A DNA stretch of 64,000 bases from Candidatus Methylomirabilis lanthanidiphila. Lineage in GTDB: Bacteria > Methylomirabilota > Methylomirabilia > Methylomirabilales > Methylomirabilaceae. This document shows positions 32,943 through 39,299 of this stretch, in pieces. Position 1 is the stretch's first letter. Each line of letters begins with the position of its first letter. The stretch covers positions 1 to 64,000 of the forward strand of contig CABIKM010000011.1 of the NCBI GenBank assembly GCA_902196205.1. The letters are read 5' to 3'. Below the pieces are notes generated by a model, which was not told where the DNA came from, made no database searches, and saw only the letters and a program-made list of their open reading frames with translations. A program made the translations under genes and the position numbers.

Positions 32943-33558
32943 CGGCCCGGTTCGCTGCGCAGCGATCCTCCTGGTTCGCCATGGCGAGGCGCGTGGTGGG
33001 GGCGAGGGGCGCTACATCGGCGTCACCGACCCGCCCCTGAGCGCCCGCGGAGAGCGGCAGGTCAGCCGCCTCGCGATGCGGCTTTCGGCAGAGCACGTGG
33101 AGCGGGTGATGAGCAGTGACAGGCGTCGGGCGCTCATGACGGCGGAGGTTATCTCGCGAGTCCATAGGCTTGGCGTAGAGGTCCGAAGCGAGCTTCGGGA
33201 GCTCAACTTCGGTACGTGGGAGGGGGCTAGCTTTGAGGAGCTGATGCTCCGCGACAGGGTCCGGTTTCGCTCGTGGCTGGCTCAGCCGTGGCGACATCGG
33301 CCTCCAGGTGGCGAGTCCCTTGCTTCGCTCTGGCGAAGGGCCCGCGCCTTATGGGAGGATCTCTGTGCTGCGCCAGAAGGATCAACGACGATTGTGATCG
33401 GCCATGGGGGATCGCTCAGGGCAATGCTGGGGGTTGCCCTCGGCCTGCCGTCCAAGACGCTTCTATCGTGGGAACTGACCCCGGGGTCGATCTCCTGTCT
33501 GGGAGTGACCCATGGGAAGGCGTGGTTGCGGTATGCCAACGACACCTGCCACCTTTAG
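32917..33558 (+). CDS. cobC: Alpha-ribazole phosphatase
   Basis: A 213-residue histidine phosphatase with the catalytic motif LLVRHGEARGGG near residues 18-29 and the second histidine in VIGHGGSLRAML. In this operon it should remove the 5' phosphate from alpha-ribazole phosphate or adenosylcobalamin phosphate. ATG 32917 is preferred; it lies within the end of cbiB. Phosphoglycerate mutase-like family members have many substrates, so the assignment rests on context. Confidence 0.88.
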   Translation: MASTFQDRSGPVRCAAILLVRHGEARGGGEGRYIGVTDPPLSARGERQVSRLAMRLSAEHVERVMSSDRRRALMTAEVISRVHRLGVEVRSELRELNFGTWEGASFEELMLRDRVRFRSWLAQPWRHRPPGGESLASLWRRARALWEDLCAAPEGSTTIVIGHGGSLRAMLGVALGLPSKTLLSWELTPGSISCLGVTHGKAWLRYANDTCHL

Positions 33559-34102
33559 ACCCCACATCGTCCTGGTGCTTGGCGGCGCCGCAAGCGGCAA
33601 AAGCGAGTTTGCTGAACGTTACGCCGTCAGCCTTGGAGGTTCGGTCTGCTATGTGGCGACCGCTGAGCCCGGGGATGAAGAGATGCGGTGCCGGATCGAG
33701 CGTCACAAGGCCCGCCGGCCACCCGAGTGGAGAACGAGGGAGGTGACACGCGATCTGGCTTCGCACCTTACTGCCGACTCCAGGAGTGAGATCATCCTCG
33801 TGGAGAGCCTAGGGATGGTACTCGCCAATCACATGGCGGTCGTCCCTCAAGCCGGCTTCGGCCCCCTTGAGCTGCGCGGCATCCTTCGAACTGAAATAGG
33901 GGCGCTGGTCGGCCTCTCAGCGTCATGGAAGGCGGTGCTGATCGTCGTCTCGGAGGAGGTTGGGCTCAGCCTTGTGCCGCTCACTCCATTTGCGCGCGGC
34001 TTCTCGGAACAGCTCGGATGGTGTAATCAACACACCGCCGCGCTGGCGGATGAGGTCTACCTCGTTGTTGCGGGGATCTCGATCCGACTAAAGCCGCAGT
34101 GA
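33533..34102 (+). CDS. cobU: Adenosylcobinamide kinase / guanylyltransferase
   Basis: CobU phosphorylates adenosylcobinamide and transfers GMP to it. The 189-residue sequence has a P-loop LVLGGAASGKSEFAERYA and the segment RIERHKARRPPEWRTRE, where the His is the expected guanylylation site. It is the last gene of the B12 operon; the ATG lies 26 bases inside cobC. Some residues between 85 and 130 diverge from the usual CobU pattern but the overall length is normal. Confidence 0.93.
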   Translation: MPTTPATFRPHIVLVLGGAASGKSEFAERYAVSLGGSVCYVATAEPGDEEMRCRIERHKARRPPEWRTREVTRDLASHLTADSRSEIILVESLGMVLANHMAVVPQAGFGPLELRGILRTEIGALVGLSASWKAVLIVVSEEVGLSLVPLTPFARGFSEQLGWCNQHTAALADEVYLVVAGISIRLKPQ

Positions 34103-34235
34103 TCCTTCGATAATTCGGCTCGGTCTCGGAAATAACCCTTCGTGTTTCACCCGTGCTCGGTAGACCCTTTCCCAAAGACGCGTGGAACACCCTCCTGCGC
34201 TACGTACAGGAAGGAGTCCTCAAGGTGCTGTAACA

Positions 34236-34273
34236 GGTCAACGACCCTCGACTAAAGTAGAGGGTCGTTGACC
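34236..34273 (+). terminator. Probable terminator of the cobalamin operon
   Basis: A 14-bp perfect stem, GGTCAACGACCCTC (34236-34249) and GAGGGTCGTTGACC (34260-34273), is followed by TTAATAAAA. It lies about 130 bases after cobU. The T-run is short. Confidence 0.6.
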
Positions 34274-34511
34274 TTAATAAAATGCGACCTGACCCAGGTC
34301 GAGTTGCTTTTTCCGGGTGCCCCTGGAGTGTCCGTGGGTGCTCTGCCTAGTTTTTCAACGGCGGTCTGGTTGGCGGCTGGAATGAGTGGACCGCCCGCAA
34401 GGCATTGCCCTTGGGCCTTGAATCGCTCCCGGTAAAGGGTTGCGCCAACCGCAGTCCTTTTGGTACACTTTCCCCATCCCATGCGACCTTCGGCTCCGTC
34501 CTTTGAACAAT

Positions 34512-34534
34512 CATGCTGCTACCATGTTGCTACC
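34512..34534. repeat. Tandem CATGCTGCTACC / CATGTTGCTACC repeats
   Basis: Two 12-mers share one base at their junction; the second is identical to 13670-13681 at the other end of the island. They are candidate recombinase binding sites. Confidence 0.5.
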
Positions 34535-34641
34535 GGTTGTAGCCAAATCAGGGGTACCCAGGAGCCTAATTAGAGCAGCGTGATCGTCGATTGTATGCAT
34601 AGTTATGTGGTGTGAGATGCGCATGGGTTGGTCTGAAAATA

Positions 34642-34677
34642 ATATGGAAGCAGCGCGTAGCGAAAAAGTACATTTAG
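34642..34677. repeat. 36-bp direct repeat, right copy (attR-like)
   Basis: Identical to 13560-13595. It preserves the last 11 codons and stop of the MgtE_N/CBS gene, now separated from the rest of that gene by the island. Confidence 0.95.
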
Positions 34678-34701
34678 CCGTCCCCACGCTCAGGACTCTC
34701 G

Positions 34702-35937
34702 ATGCGGCTTTCGCGGATCAAGAAGCGGCGGATCCTCCGATTTTTGGCCATTATGGGCCCGGGGATCATCACCGCCAGCGTCGATCAGGACGCGGGGGGG
34801 ATTACAACTTATTCCCTCGCCGGCGCCCAGTTCGGCTATGGTCTGCTCTGGTCGTTATTCTTCATCGCCATCGCGCTTGCTATTGTCCAGGAGATGGGCT
34901 CGCGAATGGGGGTCGTCAGCGGCAAGGGCCTTGCCGAATTGATTCGCGAGCGGTTTGGGGTTCGAATCACATTCGGCGTGATGCTGGTTCTGGTGCTGGC
35001 GAACCTGGCCAACACCGTCTCCGAGTTTGCCGGCATCGCCGCAAGCCTGGAGCTCTTTGGCATCAGCCGCTATGTCACGGTGCCGCTCGCTGCGTTCCTG
35101 GTGAGCTGGCTGGTGGTCAAGGGGACGTACCGTCTGGTCGAGCGGATCTTCCTTGGCGCCAGCCTCTTTTACGCCGTCTATCTGGTGTCGGCCTTTCTGG
35201 CCGGTCCGACGTGGCCCACCGTCTTACGCCAGACGATCAGGCCCAACTTCCATATCGAGCGCGACTATCTCACGATGCTCATCACCCTGGTGGGGACCAC
35301 AATCGCGCCCTGGATGCAGTTCTATATCCAGGCGTCGATTGTCGATAAAGGTGTTCGGCGCCAGGCGTACGGCTACGTCAAGCTCGATGTCTGGATCGGC
35401 AGCCTCGTGGCATCGGCTGTGGCGTTTTTCATTATCGTGGCGTGCGGGGCCACCCTGAATACGCACGGGGTTCGGATCGAGACGGCCGAACAAGCCGCCA
35501 TGGCGATCGAACCGTTCGCAGGCCAGTACGCGACGCTCCTCTTTGCCCTCGGCCTGTTTAACGCCTCCCTCTTTTCCGCAGCCATCGTCCCCCTCTCTAC
35601 GGCATATGCAGTCTGTGAGGGGCTGGGCTGGGACACGGGCATCAATCGGAGCTTTCGCGAGGCTCCAGGGTTTTTCAGCATCTACCTGAGCATGGTGGGC
35701 GCCGGCGCGCTCTTGATCCTCTGGCCGAGGGCGCCGCTCATCACGATCATGTACCTCTCCCAGACCTTAAACGGCATCCTGCTCCCGGCTGTCCTGGTCT
35801 TCATGCTCCTGTTGGTCAACGATCCGGCGATCATGGGGACGCAGGTGAACTCGCCGACCTACAACCTGATCGCGTGGGGGACGGCCTTCCTGATGGTGGT
35901 CCTCACGCTGTTGCTGCTGGTGACCAGCATTGTGTAA
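34702..35937 (+). CDS. NRAMP-family divalent cation transporter, non-canonical site
   Basis: This 411-residue polytopic protein has the NRAMP fold but altered metal-site motifs. The canonical helix-1 DPGN reads D30-A-G-G33 (SVDQDAGGITT) and the helix-6 MPHNL reads A202-P-W-M-Q (TTIAPWMQFY), so the conserved Met and Asn are lost. Changes of this kind are described for NRAMP-related Mg2+ transporters, while classical Mn2+/Fe2+ NRAMPs keep both. A stranded 3' end of an MgtE_N/CBS gene lies 24 bases upstream, supporting an ancestral operon with a Mg2+-sensing protein. Mg2+ as substrate is an inference. Confidence 0.85.
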   Translation: MRLSRIKKRRILRFLAIMGPGIITASVDQDAGGITTYSLAGAQFGYGLLWSLFFIAIALAIVQEMGSRMGVVSGKGLAELIRERFGVRITFGVMLVLVLANLANTVSEFAGIAASLELFGISRYVTVPLAAFLVSWLVVKGTYRLVERIFLGASLFYAVYLVSAFLAGPTWPTVLRQTIRPNFHIERDYLTMLITLVGTTIAPWMQFYIQASIVDKGVRRQAYGYVKLDVWIGSLVASAVAFFIIVACGATLNTHGVRIETAEQAAMAIEPFAGQYATLLFALGLFNASLFSAAIVPLSTAYAVCEGLGWDTGINRSFREAPGFFSIYLSMVGAGALLILWPRAPLITIMYLSQTLNGILLPAVLVFMLLLVNDPAIMGTQVNSPTYNLIAWGTAFLMVVLTLLLLVTSIV

Positions 35938-35947
35938 CCTTCTCCAC

Positions 35948-35987
35948 TGATCCCCCCTTTATCGAAAGGGGATGAGGAGGGATTTTG
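35948..35987. repeat. G6/C6 hairpin repeat, copy C
   Basis: TGATCCCCCCTTTATCGAAA, GGGGATGAGGAGGGATTTTG: a partly decayed member of the family. Confidence 0.7.
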
Positions 35988-36054
35988 GAGTATTCGCCGG
36001 TAAAAGAACGGAGAATCGTCAAGAGGAAGCTCTCAGCGAATGGCCTCTTCCACT

Positions 36055-36094
36055 GGTTCCCCCCTTTCATAAAGGGGGGCGCGGGGGGATTTCG
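36055..36094. repeat. G6/C6 hairpin repeat, copy D
   Basis: GGTTCCCCCCTTTCATAAA, GGGGGGCGCGGGGGGATTTCG. It directly abuts a truncated methylase tail. Confidence 0.8.
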
Positions 36095-36210
36095 AGGGCG
36101 ACCAACTCCAACGCCAGATCGAAACGACGGATCGCGAAATCAACGCCTTGGTGTACAAGCTTTGCGGCATGACGGATCGTGACTGGACGACCGTTGAGGT
36201 GTATAGCGCT
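36091..36210 (+). pseudogene. 3' remnant of a type II restriction-modification methylase
   Basis: Read in frame, the DNA encodes FEGDQLQRQIETTDREINAL followed by VYKLCGMTDRDWTTVE. This is the characteristic C-terminal tail (LxxQIexTDreIdaLVYeLYGLT) of large Eco57I-like restriction/methylase proteins. Everything upstream is missing and the frame runs straight into hairpin repeat copy D. The remnant is fused in frame to the following unknown gene, whose own start is probably ATG 36211. Confidence 0.65.
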
Positions 36211-37167
36211 ATGATTTTCAGACGAACATATCGAATAAGGTCAGACGTGGCCATTGACCCTTCATTGAGATTCTCCTTTGGCAGGCTAGACGCGGTTCTC
36301 CGTAGAGAAAACGATGAAAACGCCCAATTCATTTTGGAGCGCCCGATTAAACCAGAAGACCTGATGATTCCCGATTCAGTACCTCAGCCAAAAGCAGGGC
36401 CGATCAAGGCCCATCTCTTGTTTCCCGCTCTCAGAGACAAATCTATTTATGAAGAATTCGAAGAAGCTGTCACGTTTCTTGAAGCATATCTCTTCCAGCA
36501 CGGGATCCTGAGCATCGATCGGGACGATATCAGAATCGAGTTGATGCCCCAAAATGAAGCCGAAGACGCAATGCTTCAAAAGCCATTTCTAGTTAGGCAG
36601 ATGGCTCTACAACGTTCAAAGCCGTCTCTTGCAGAAATAACAAAAGACTGGATGGATCCTGAATTACTGCCTGTAGCCTATGATCTTCGCGAACTCCTGG
36701 TCCCATACTCGCTCTTTAGGCGAGCATTCCTTGCCATGGAAGACGATGACTACCCAATCGCATTCTTGTCGTTGTTTCTAATCATCGAGGGGTTCTATGG
36801 TGAGAGCAAACATGAGAACCTTGATAAAATATTTAGGAATCAGCAAGAGCTAGTAACTATTGTCCAGCAAATCCTAGATTCGGATCGGGGGGTGGGGAAG
36901 GCTTTCGAGGACTTTCCAGGGCCAAAGTCCCCGCCGACTGTCGAGGGAATCTTCAAAACAATGGTGGTGGCGCGCGGCCATGCTTCACATTTTAGTGTTG
37001 AGAAACCCCGACCTTACATAACGGCTGCGAACCGAAGAGATTATGCTGACCTGGCTTACGCAATGATAAAAATTGCCGCAGTGGTCCTAGACACCCAGAT
37101 AAGGAAGATTGCTTTGAGGGAAGGCATTCCAGTTCTTCCACGGAAGACCAGAGCGACCTCAACGTGA
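36211..37167 (+). CDS. Unrecognised protein, 318 residues
   Basis: I do not recognise this protein. From ATG 36211 (MIFRRTYRIRSDVAIDPSLRF) it has an N-terminal beta-rich half and a helical C-terminal half with PIAFLSLFLIIEGFYGESKH and VVARGHASHFSVEKPRPYI, which recall RM-associated or abortive-infection-like helical proteins without matching a named family. There is no signal peptide or clear membrane segment. Base composition is lower in GC than the neighbouring core genes, and it lies in a repeat-rich stretch behind a methylase remnant, which suggests transferred accessory DNA. Confidence 0.6.
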   Translation: MIFRRTYRIRSDVAIDPSLRFSFGRLDAVLRRENDENAQFILERPIKPEDLMIPDSVPQPKAGPIKAHLLFPALRDKSIYEEFEEAVTFLEAYLFQHGILSIDRDDIRIELMPQNEAEDAMLQKPFLVRQMALQRSKPSLAEITKDWMDPELLPVAYDLRELLVPYSLFRRAFLAMEDDDYPIAFLSLFLIIEGFYGESKHENLDKIFRNQQELVTIVQQILDSDRGVGKAFEDFPGPKSPPTVEGIFKTMVVARGHASHFSVEKPRPYITAANRRDYADLAYAMIKIAAVVLDTQIRKIALREGIPVLPRKTRATST

Positions 37168-37268
37168 TATCGTTATGACCATATGACCATGTGCCATCAA
37201 CTGGATTTCGAACTATATGGTTGTTCGACTTGCTTTTCAGGATCGAGGAAAGTTTAAGGAGGAAATTT

Positions 37269-37436
37269 TCGCGTGAGATGGCCGATCTTCCCGAGGAGCA
37301 ACACGAAGCGGTGATCGACCTCGTTGGTTACCCGAACGGAAAACGTGCAGTAGGCGGAGCGAAATCCCCCCGCGCCCCCCTTTTGGAAAGGGGGGTCGGA
37401 GTGAGAGAGAGTGATGCTAACGTGCGGGCTGCATGA
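37269..37436 (+). pseudogene. Short frame truncated by a hairpin repeat
   Basis: MADLPEEQHEAVIDLVGYPN looks like the beginning or an internal piece of a protein, but after GKRAVGG the frame reads through hairpin repeat E (KSPRAPLLERG). A second short frame just upstream (MVVRLAFQDRGKFKEEIFA) ends at a stop next to it. I take this as debris of an unidentified gene. Confidence 0.3.
37361..37397. repeat. G6/C6 hairpin repeat, copy E
   Basis: GAAATCCCCCCGCGCCCCCC, TTTTGGAAA, GGGGGGTC: a full-length copy. Confidence 0.85.
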
Positions 37437-37486
37437 CGTCATACCTCATTCTCCATTAATTTGAATCTATGAAAGGAGGGCATCTG

Positions 37487-37954
37487 ATGGAGATGGAATG
37501 GGAAGAGATCCGCGGTCTGGTAGAGGCGATGCGAAAGGATTTATTTACGCTTAAAGCCCCAACCCAACCACTGACCGCCCTTGAGACCGTTCGAACTCAA
37601 TTTCGTGAGGCTGTTAGCGTCTTCAAGTCAAATCCGACGAAAGAAGGCGCGTTGGAGATTATGCAGCTCAAAGAACAATTGATCACCCTTGCCAAACAAA
37701 CCCCAGGCTTCAATCTCGCTTCTCATGCTTTTGCAGAGTTGTCGAGTGAAATCGAAGCGGGCCTCAAGACTATGAAGGATTCATCGATGCTCAGCTACCC
37801 GATAATCGCCGCGTGGGGTTTTAGTCCAGGCGAAATCCCCCCACGCCCCCCTTTTGGAAAGGGGGGAATTTCAACGAAGGAAATCGAGTGTTGCCTGTGG
37901 AGGGAACAGGTGATGGGTACAACGAGGCGTTACGCGAATAGTCTTTTCTACTAA
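37487..37954 (+). CDS. Unrecognised helical protein with repeat-derived tail
   Basis: This 155-residue frame starts at ATG 37487 after a strong AAAGGAGGG. Residues 1-105 are mostly helical and polar (EMEWEEIRGLVEAMRKDLF, then EGALEIMQLKEQLITLAKQ) and look like a genuine small protein of unknown function. From about residue 115 the frame reads hairpin repeat F (EIPPRPPFGKGG), so the original C-terminus has been replaced by repeat insertion. It lies between copies E and F. Confidence 0.5.
   Translation: MEMEWEEIRGLVEAMRKDLFTLKAPTQPLTALETVRTQFREAVSVFKSNPTKEGALEIMQLKEQLITLAKQTPGFNLASHAFAELSSEIEAGLKTMKDSSMLSYPIIAAWGFSPGEIPPRPPFGKGGISTKEIECCLWREQVMGTTRRYANSLFY
37831..37872. repeat. G6/C6 hairpin repeat, copy F
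   Basis: CGAAATCCCCCCACGCCCCCC, TTTTGGAAA, GGGGGGAATTTC: a full-length copy inside the 3' end of a small gene. Confidence 0.85.
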
Positions 37955-37993
37955 TCCCCCTTACAAAAGGGGGGTTAGAGGTGATTTCTTGAG
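37951..37993. repeat. G6/C6 hairpin repeat, copy G
   Basis: CTAATCCCCCTTACAAAAGG, GGGGTTAGAGGTGATTTC. It ends next to the start codon of the DUF559 gene. Confidence 0.75.
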
Positions 37994-38399
37994 ACCCCAC
38001 CTCACATATAATCCTACACTGAAACCGAAGGCGCGCAGTCTGCGTACGGCCATGACCGACTGCGAGCAGATCATCTGGTACCACCTGCGTCGGAAACAGG
38101 TGCTGGGTGTGCAGTTTTACCGACAGAGGCCTCTCGGGCATTATATCGTCGACTTCTATGCTCCCATGGCGAAGCTGGTCGTAGAAATTGACGGTTCCCA
38201 ACATGCGAGTGCTGAACATGTGATCAAAGATACCCAACGCGATGCCTATCTGGCAGGGCAGGGGATACGCGTTCTTCGATTCAATGACCTGCAGGTGTTG
38301 CAGGAAATTGAGGCGGTGATGCGGGAAGTCTTTCGGGTGATAGCGGAGCAGGTGGAGCGAAATCCCCCCACGCCCCCCTTTTGTAAAGGGGGGATGTAG
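37989..38399 (+). CDS. DUF559 (Vsr-like) endonuclease-fold protein
   Basis: This 136-residue protein matches the DUF559 family of the PD-(D/E)XK/Vsr-like nuclease fold: ARSLRTAMTDCEQIIWYHLRR, VQFYRQRPLGHYIVDFYAP and the acidic-site region KLVVEIDGSQH. It should be a small DNA endonuclease, possibly nicking. Repeat copy G overlaps its start and copy H encodes its last residues (NPPTPPFCKGG), so the gene is bracketed by the hairpin family. The true C-terminus before the repeat is probably near EVFRVIAEQV. Confidence 0.82.
   Translation: MRPHLTYNPTLKPKARSLRTAMTDCEQIIWYHLRRKQVLGVQFYRQRPLGHYIVDFYAPMAKLVVEIDGSQHASAEHVIKDTQRDAYLAGQGIRVLRFNDLQVLQEIEAVMREVFRVIAEQVERNPPTPPFCKGGM
38358..38399. repeat. 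G6/C6 hairpin repeat, copy H
   Basis: CGAAATCCCCCCACGCCCCCC, TTTTGTAAA, GGGGGGATGTAG: a full-length copy at the 3' end of the DUF559 gene. Confidence 0.85.
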
Positions 38400-38452
38400 A
38401 GACGACCGGTTGATAGCCTGTTTGAGAGCGAAAGCGAAGGAAGGAGCATAGT

Positions 38453-38665
38453 ATGGGTAAGATCAAGCTGGAAATCTCTTTGGAAGAGCTTGCAAAGACT
38501 ATTACGGAGTTGCCGCCGAAAGAGCGAAAAGAGCTTTGGTCGCTCTTGGCGACCCTCGAAGAGGCATCTGATCGAGGCGCTTTGGAAGCCCTTAAAGAAT
38601 CCGAAGAAGATGTCAAGAAAGGCAGACTCCATAGTTGTGAAGAGGTCTTTGGAGTATGTCTCTAA
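38453..38665 (+). CDS. Small antitoxin-like protein, apparently orphan
   Basis: This 70-residue acidic protein (GKIKLEISLEELAKTITELP, then EEDVKKGRLHSCEEVFG) resembles small antitoxins of RelB/Phd-like addiction modules, in which a helical body precedes a DVKxGRxxSxEEV tail. A RelE-like toxin would normally follow, but only a 22-codon overlapping frame (from ATG 38655) is present before HicB. I infer an antitoxin whose toxin was lost; the family assignment is tentative. ATG 38453 has GAAGGAG upstream. Confidence 0.5.
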   Translation: MGKIKLEISLEELAKTITELPPKERKELWSLLATLEEASDRGALEALKESEEDVKKGRLHSCEEVFGVCL

Positions 38666-38778
38666 TGCGCAAACCGCAACTCACGGCACGGGCAAAAAAG
38701 GGGGATCAACGTCGTCCCTGCTGAGACGGAAGAACAGATCGGTAGCGATAGGGGATGAACGGGAAGGAGGTTAGGTCG

Positions 38779-38988
38779 GTGGACAAGGAAATCATCTTTC
38801 TAGTAGAAGAATCCTCAGAAGGAGGGTACCAGGCCAGGGCGCTTGGCTATCCCATCTTCACCGAGGCGGATACTTTTGAAGAACTCAAAGGAATGGTGCA
38901 AGATGCCGTGCGCTGCCATTTTGAGGAGGCAGAGAGGCCGTCCCTCATTTGCCTGCACCTGGTTAAGGATGAGGTCATCACTGTATGA
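38779..38988 (+). CDS. hicB: HicB-like antitoxin
   Basis: This 69-residue protein has the degraded RNase H fold of small HicB antitoxins: EIIFLVEESSEGGYQARAL, then YPIFTEADTFEELKGMVQDA. GTG 38779 is chosen because AAGGAGG stands 8 bases before it; an ATG eight codons upstream has no such site. It overlaps hicA by 4 bases (ATGA). It lacks an obvious C-terminal DNA-binding domain. Confidence 0.82.
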   Translation: MDKEIIFLVEESSEGGYQARALGYPIFTEADTFEELKGMVQDAVRCHFEEAERPSLICLHLVKDEVITV

Positions 38989-39230
38989 AATTGCCAAGAG
39001 ACATCGGCGGCAAGGAATTAGCCAAGGTCCTTGGTAAATACGGATACCGAATCACCCACCAAACAGGAAGCCACGTCCGGTTAACCTCCTCCTTCAAAGG
39101 AACGGAACACCACGTTACCGTACCAAGCCATAGGGCGCTAAGGGCCGGTACGCTTAGCGGCATATTAAACGACATCGCGACGTATCTGGAGGTGGAGAAG
39201 CAATCGCTTGTGGAGGATCTGTTTGGATGA
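38985..39230 (+). CDS. hicA: HicA mRNA interferase toxin
   Basis: An 81-residue dsRBD-fold HicA toxin: LPRDIGGKELAKVLGKYGYR, then TGSHVRLTS with the catalytic histidine, and HHVTVPSHRALRAGTLSGIL. HicA cleaves mRNA and tmRNA in other bacteria. The antitoxin gene comes first here, the reverse of the hicA-hicB order first described in E. coli, but common elsewhere. Confidence 0.88.
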   Translation: MKLPRDIGGKELAKVLGKYGYRITHQTGSHVRLTSSFKGTEHHVTVPSHRALRAGTLSGILNDIATYLEVEKQSLVEDLFG

Positions 39231-39299
39231 TGAAGGCGTAGATGGGTGCGGGCTTTGGCTTGACAGGGTTGGGGGAGAGAGGGTAGAAGAGAGCGGAGC

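Larger units (their letters stand above)
34103..34641. other. Non-coding right end of the B12 island
   Basis: I see no convincing gene in this stretch. It holds a terminator-like hairpin, a short vestigial frame (34156-34233, LGRPFPKDAWNTLLRYVQEG and on) that may be a remnant of an unidentified gene, a CGACCTG/CAGGTCG hairpin (34285-34301), and tandem CATG(C/T)TGCTACC repeats. A minus-strand frame at 34252-34482 has no recognisable family. Confidence 0.5.
13560..34677. mobile_element. Putative integrative element carrying the cobalamin genes
   Basis: Two identical 36-bp direct repeats enclose about 21 kb that contain a promoter, a cobalamin riboswitch and a full set of anaerobic B12 biosynthesis genes, plus AT-richer non-coding ends. 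The left repeat completes the reading frame of the host gene; the right repeat is a stranded 3' end 24 bases before the NRAMP gene. This is the usual outcome of site-specific integration into the 3' end of a gene. No integrase or relaxase gene is seen, so the element may be degraded or mobilised in trans. An alternative is a duplication caused by another recombination event. Confidence 0.6.

Noticed and set aside
13560-34677. Integrase, relaxase or transposase gene for the B12 island
   Set aside because: I looked for one on both strands and at both ends and found no candidate with recognisable motifs, so mobility by its own enzyme is not claimed.
34605-35348. 247-codon frame starting before the NRAMP gene
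   Set aside because: Its start reads through the right 36-bp repeat in another frame and most of it is an alternative frame of the NRAMP gene.
37361-38399. G6/C6 hairpins as transcription terminators
   Set aside because: They lack consistent T-runs, occur inside coding ends and share long identical flanks, so a repeat family is the better explanation, although some may also stop transcription.
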